Assembly (NCBI GenBank): GCA_003230195.1
Contig: QIHH01000030.1
Location: forward strand, 1-7,969
Direction of reading: 5' to 3'
DNA: 7,969 nucleotides
Origin: Gammaproteobacteria bacterium
GTDB lineage: Bacteria > Pseudomonadota > Gammaproteobacteria > SZUA-140
The notes under the pieces were generated by a model, which saw only the letters and a program-made list of their open reading frames with translations, was not told where the DNA came from and did not search any database. Positions 6,004 through 7,969 of the stretch are shown here, piece after piece. Within the stretch, counting starts at the first letter, position 1. The number at the start of each line of letters is the position of its first letter. A program made the translations under genes and the position numbers.

Positions 6004-7086
6004 ATGAAAGATGCCGATGGTCTACAGGCAGTGCGGGTGCGCATCGATGAGATCGATGAAAAAATTCAAGCGTTGATTACAGAGCGTGCTAAATGTGCTG
6101 AGGAAGTGGCCCGCCAAAAAGGCCATGGTCCGGAAGTGGTCTACTATCGCCCTGAGCGTGAGGCGCAGGTGTTGCGTGCGGTGATGGTGCGCAATGAAGG
6201 GCCGTTGGATGATGAAACTATGGCACGTCATTTTCGTGAGATTATGTCGTCCTGCTTGGCGCTGCAGTATCCGATGAAGATAGCATTTCTGGGGCCATGC
6301 GGGACGTTTACCGAGGCGGCGGCAACCAAGCATTTTGGTAATTCAGTAACAACAGTGCCGGTGGTGGCGATTGATGATATCTTTCGTGAGGTTGAATCTG
6401 GCAGTGCGCACTACGGCGTGGTACCGGTGGAGAACTCAATCGAAGGAGTTGTCAACCATACGCTTGATATGTTTATGAACTCACCGCTTAATATTTATGG
6501 TGAGGTTGAACTGCGTATTCATCATAATTTGATGAGTTGTTCGAAAGATTTAAAGTCGATTAAAAAGCTTTATGTACACTACCAAGCGCATGCGCAGTGT
6601 CGCGCTTGGCTGGATGCGCATTTGCCGGGTATTGATTATGCGGTGGTCAGTAGTAATGCGGAGGCAGCCAGATGTGCGGCTGAAGATGAGGGCGCTGCGG
6701 CGGTTGCAGGCGAGAAGGCGGCGGAAATTTACGCGCTTGAGATATTAGCAAGTAATATTGAAGATGAGCCGGATAACACCACGCGCTTTTTGGTGATTGG
6801 TAATAATTTGGCGCAGCCGAGTGGGAAGGATAAGACCTCGTTGTTGGTCTCGACGGTTAATAATCCGGGTGCGTTACATAAATTGTTAAAGATATTTGCT
6901 GATGGTGATATCTCGATGACGCGTATTGAGTCTCGTCCGTCACGACGAGGTATGTGGGACTATGTCTTTTTTATCGATATCGAAGGACATGTGCAGGAGC
7001 CTGTCGTTGAACAATCACTACAGCGACTGCAAAATGAGGGCTATATGGTTAAGGTGCTTGGTTCGTATCCCGATGCGGTGCTGTAG
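6004..7086 (+). CDS. pheA: Bifunctional chorismate mutase / prephenate dehydratase (P-protein)
   Basis: Converts chorismate to prephenate and then to phenylpyruvate for phenylalanine synthesis. Domain order in 360 residues: AroQ chorismate mutase (1-90), prephenate dehydratase (about 91-270), ACT regulatory domain (about 275-355). Arg11, Arg28, Lys39, Arg52 and Gln88 fall at or next to the E. coli active-site positions. Dehydratase motifs are FLGPCGTFTEAA, VPVENSIEGVVNHTLD and TTRFLVIG, with the catalytic threonine in the last. The ACT domain carries PGALHKLL and ESRP, the phenylalanine-binding signature, so feedback inhibition is expected. The usual SHxQxLAQC segment reads VHYQAHAQC, a small deviation. 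I chose ATG 6004 over the in-frame TTG at 5986 because the mutase numbering fits and only the ATG has a plausible, though weak, ribosome site (TGGA at 5991). It follows serA by 27 bases. Confidence 0.96.
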   Translation: MKDADGLQAVRVRIDEIDEKIQALITERAKCAEEVARQKGHGPEVVYYRPEREAQVLRAVMVRNEGPLDDETMARHFREIMSSCLALQYPMKIAFLGPCGTFTEAAATKHFGNSVTTVPVVAIDDIFREVESGSAHYGVVPVENSIEGVVNHTLDMFMNSPLNIYGEVELRIHHNLMSCSKDLKSIKKLYVHYQAHAQCRAWLDAHLPGIDYAVVSSNAEAARCAAEDEGAAAVAGEKAAEIYALEILASNIEDEPDNTTRFLVIGNNLAQPSGKDKTSLLVSTVNNPGALHKLLKIFADGDISMTRIESRPSRRGMWDYVFFIDIEGHVQEPVVEQSLQRLQNEGYMVKVLGSYPDAVL

Positions 7087-7112
7087 TATGTTACGTAGGC
7101 AATGAACGTGTG

Positions 7113-7135
7113 GCTGTTCAGATAAGCTGAATAGC
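7113..7135 (+). other. Intercistronic hairpin between pheA and DAHP synthase
   Basis: GCTGTTCAG (7113-7121) pairs with CTGAATAGC (7127-7135): nine pairs, one of them G-U, with a five-base loop. It is the only strong fold in the 90-base gap. The nearest T-rich stretch (ATTATTTT, about 7151-7158) starts some 15 bases after the stem, too far for a standard intrinsic terminator. RNA processing, attenuation or mRNA protection are possible roles. Confidence 0.45.
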
Positions 7136-7164
7136 GACTGAAAATTTAAAATTATTTTAGAACT

Positions 7165-7168
7165 AGGA
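7165..7168 (+). promoter_or_regulatory. Shine-Dalgarno site of the DAHP synthase gene
   Basis: AGGA lies eight bases before ATG 7177. It favours this start over the in-frame ATG at 7189, which would be 20 bases away. Confidence 0.55.
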
Positions 7169-7176
7169 AAAGTAAC

Positions 7177-7969
7177 ATGATCATTATCATGAGTACCAAA
7201 GCTGCGGATGAGCAGGTAAGCGCAGTAGAAGAAAAACTGGCCCAGATGGGGTTGAGTTCAAATGTATCACGCGGGATTCAGCGGATTGTCATCGGTGCGA
7301 TCGGTGATGAGCAGGCGGTGGATCAGGAAACACTGGAAGCACTGCATGGCGTTGAAAAAGTGGTGCGGGTGATGAAGCCGTATAAAATTGTGGCGCGTGA
7401 GTCACATGAGGCAAGTACCATTGTTGATGTGGCGGGTATTCCTATTGGTGGTAATACCGTGCAGGTGATTGCAGGGCCTTGCTCTGTTGAGACACCATCG
7501 CAGATGGCCGCGGCGGCGGAAGGTGTTGCAGCCGCAGGTTGTCGTTTAATGCGCGGCGGCGCATTTAAGCCGCGTACCAGTCCTTACTCTTTTCAGGGAG
7601 TGGGCGTAGATGGTTTGAGCATGTTCCGTGATGCGGCGAGTGTGCATAACCTGCCGATCGTTACTGAGCTGATGGATGTGCGCATGCTCGATACCTTCCT
7701 TGAAAATAAGGTCGATGTGATTCAGATCGGTACGCGTAACATGCAGAACTTTGATCTATTGAAAGAGGTGGGTAGAACGCAAGTACCGGTGATTCTGAAA
7801 CGTGGTATGTGTGCGACGATCTCTGAATGGCTGATGTCTGCTGAATACATTGCGGCGGGTGGTAATCACAATATTATTTTTTGTGAACGTGGTGTTCGTT
7901 CATTTGAAACTGCGTACCGTAATATGCTTGATGTCACTGCAATTCCAGTACTGAAACGTGAAACGCATC
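7177..7969 (+). CDS. aroF: 3-deoxy-7-phosphoheptulonate (DAHP) synthase, type I-beta (partial)
   Basis: Condenses phosphoenolpyruvate with erythrose 4-phosphate, the first step of the shikimate pathway. The window holds 264 codons and the frame is open at the right edge; Thermotoga-type relatives have about 340 residues, so roughly the last quarter is missing. Residues 1-70 look like the ferredoxin-like regulatory domain that gives tyrosine or phenylalanine inhibition in this subfamily. The barrel begins near 90: AGPCSVE (99-105) with metal ligand Cys102, RGGAFKPRTSPYSFQG (126-141) with Arg126 and Lys131, TELMD (163-167), IQIGTRNMQNF (182-192), LKRG (207-210) and CERGVRSFE (236-244). The remaining His, Glu and Asp metal ligands should lie beyond the edge. 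IGTRNMQNF has Thr where Ala is usual. The symbol aroF is conventional for this subfamily; aroG or aroA are also used. It lies 90 bases after pheA. Confidence 0.94.
   Translation, partial: MIIIMSTKAADEQVSAVEEKLAQMGLSSNVSRGIQRIVIGAIGDEQAVDQETLEALHGVEKVVRVMKPYKIVARESHEASTIVDVAGIPIGGNTVQVIAGPCSVETPSQMAAAAEGVAAAGCRLMRGGAFKPRTSPYSFQGVGVDGLSMFRDAASVHNLPIVTELMDVRMLDTFLENKVDVIQIGTRNMQNFDLLKEVGRTQVPVILKRGMCATISEWLMSAEYIAAGGNHNIIFCERGVRSFETAYRNMLDVTAIPVLKRETH

Noticed and set aside
6022..6333. 103-codon minus-strand frame inside pheA
   Set aside because: Antisense to the chorismate mutase domain; no ribosome site or motif supports it.
7113..7158. Rho-independent terminator after pheA
   Set aside because: The T-rich stretch is about 15 bases beyond the stem and interrupted, unlike an intrinsic terminator.

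Overview
The window is a chromosomal housekeeping segment, most likely from a gammaproteobacterium. GyrA keeps E. coli-style numbering through the active site (Tyr122) and the GyrA box. PheA is a fused AroQ chorismate mutase, prephenate dehydratase and ACT protein. The order gyrA-serC-...-pheA recalls the Pseudomonas-type mixed-function supraoperon. No genus can be named from the sequence alone.

Layout: positions 1-97 hold the first 32 codons of a leftward gene that runs off the left edge; it may be a Roadblock/LC7-type protein. Positions 98-1000 are about 900 bases without a convincing gene. This gap contains direct repeats, inverted repeats with overlapping alternative pairings, a short GGTGT tandem repeat and a striking cluster of CTAG tetranucleotides. 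From 1001 onward five genes run rightward: gyrA (1001-3658), serC (3712-4794), serA (4804-5976), pheA (6004-7086) and a type I-beta DAHP synthase (from 7177, cut by the right edge).

How the genes fit together: SerA oxidises 3-phosphoglycerate and SerC transaminates the product, giving two consecutive steps of serine synthesis from two nearly abutting genes. DAHP synthase starts the shikimate pathway. PheA takes chorismate through prephenate to phenylpyruvate. The block therefore joins serine supply to entry into and exit from aromatic synthesis, behind DNA gyrase subunit A. Gaps are 53, 9, 27 and 90 bases. They suggest one transcription unit for serC-serA-pheA, with possible separate control at the gyrA/serC gap (palindrome with a full IHF consensus match) and at the pheA/DAHP synthase gap (9-bp hairpin).

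No RNA gene, CRISPR array, insertion sequence or phage gene was found. The coding part is ordinary. The points most worth a second look are the structured gap upstream of gyrA, the apparent loss of the usual catalytic glutamate in SerA, and the unusual gene order. I did not find evidence for a wholly new system.
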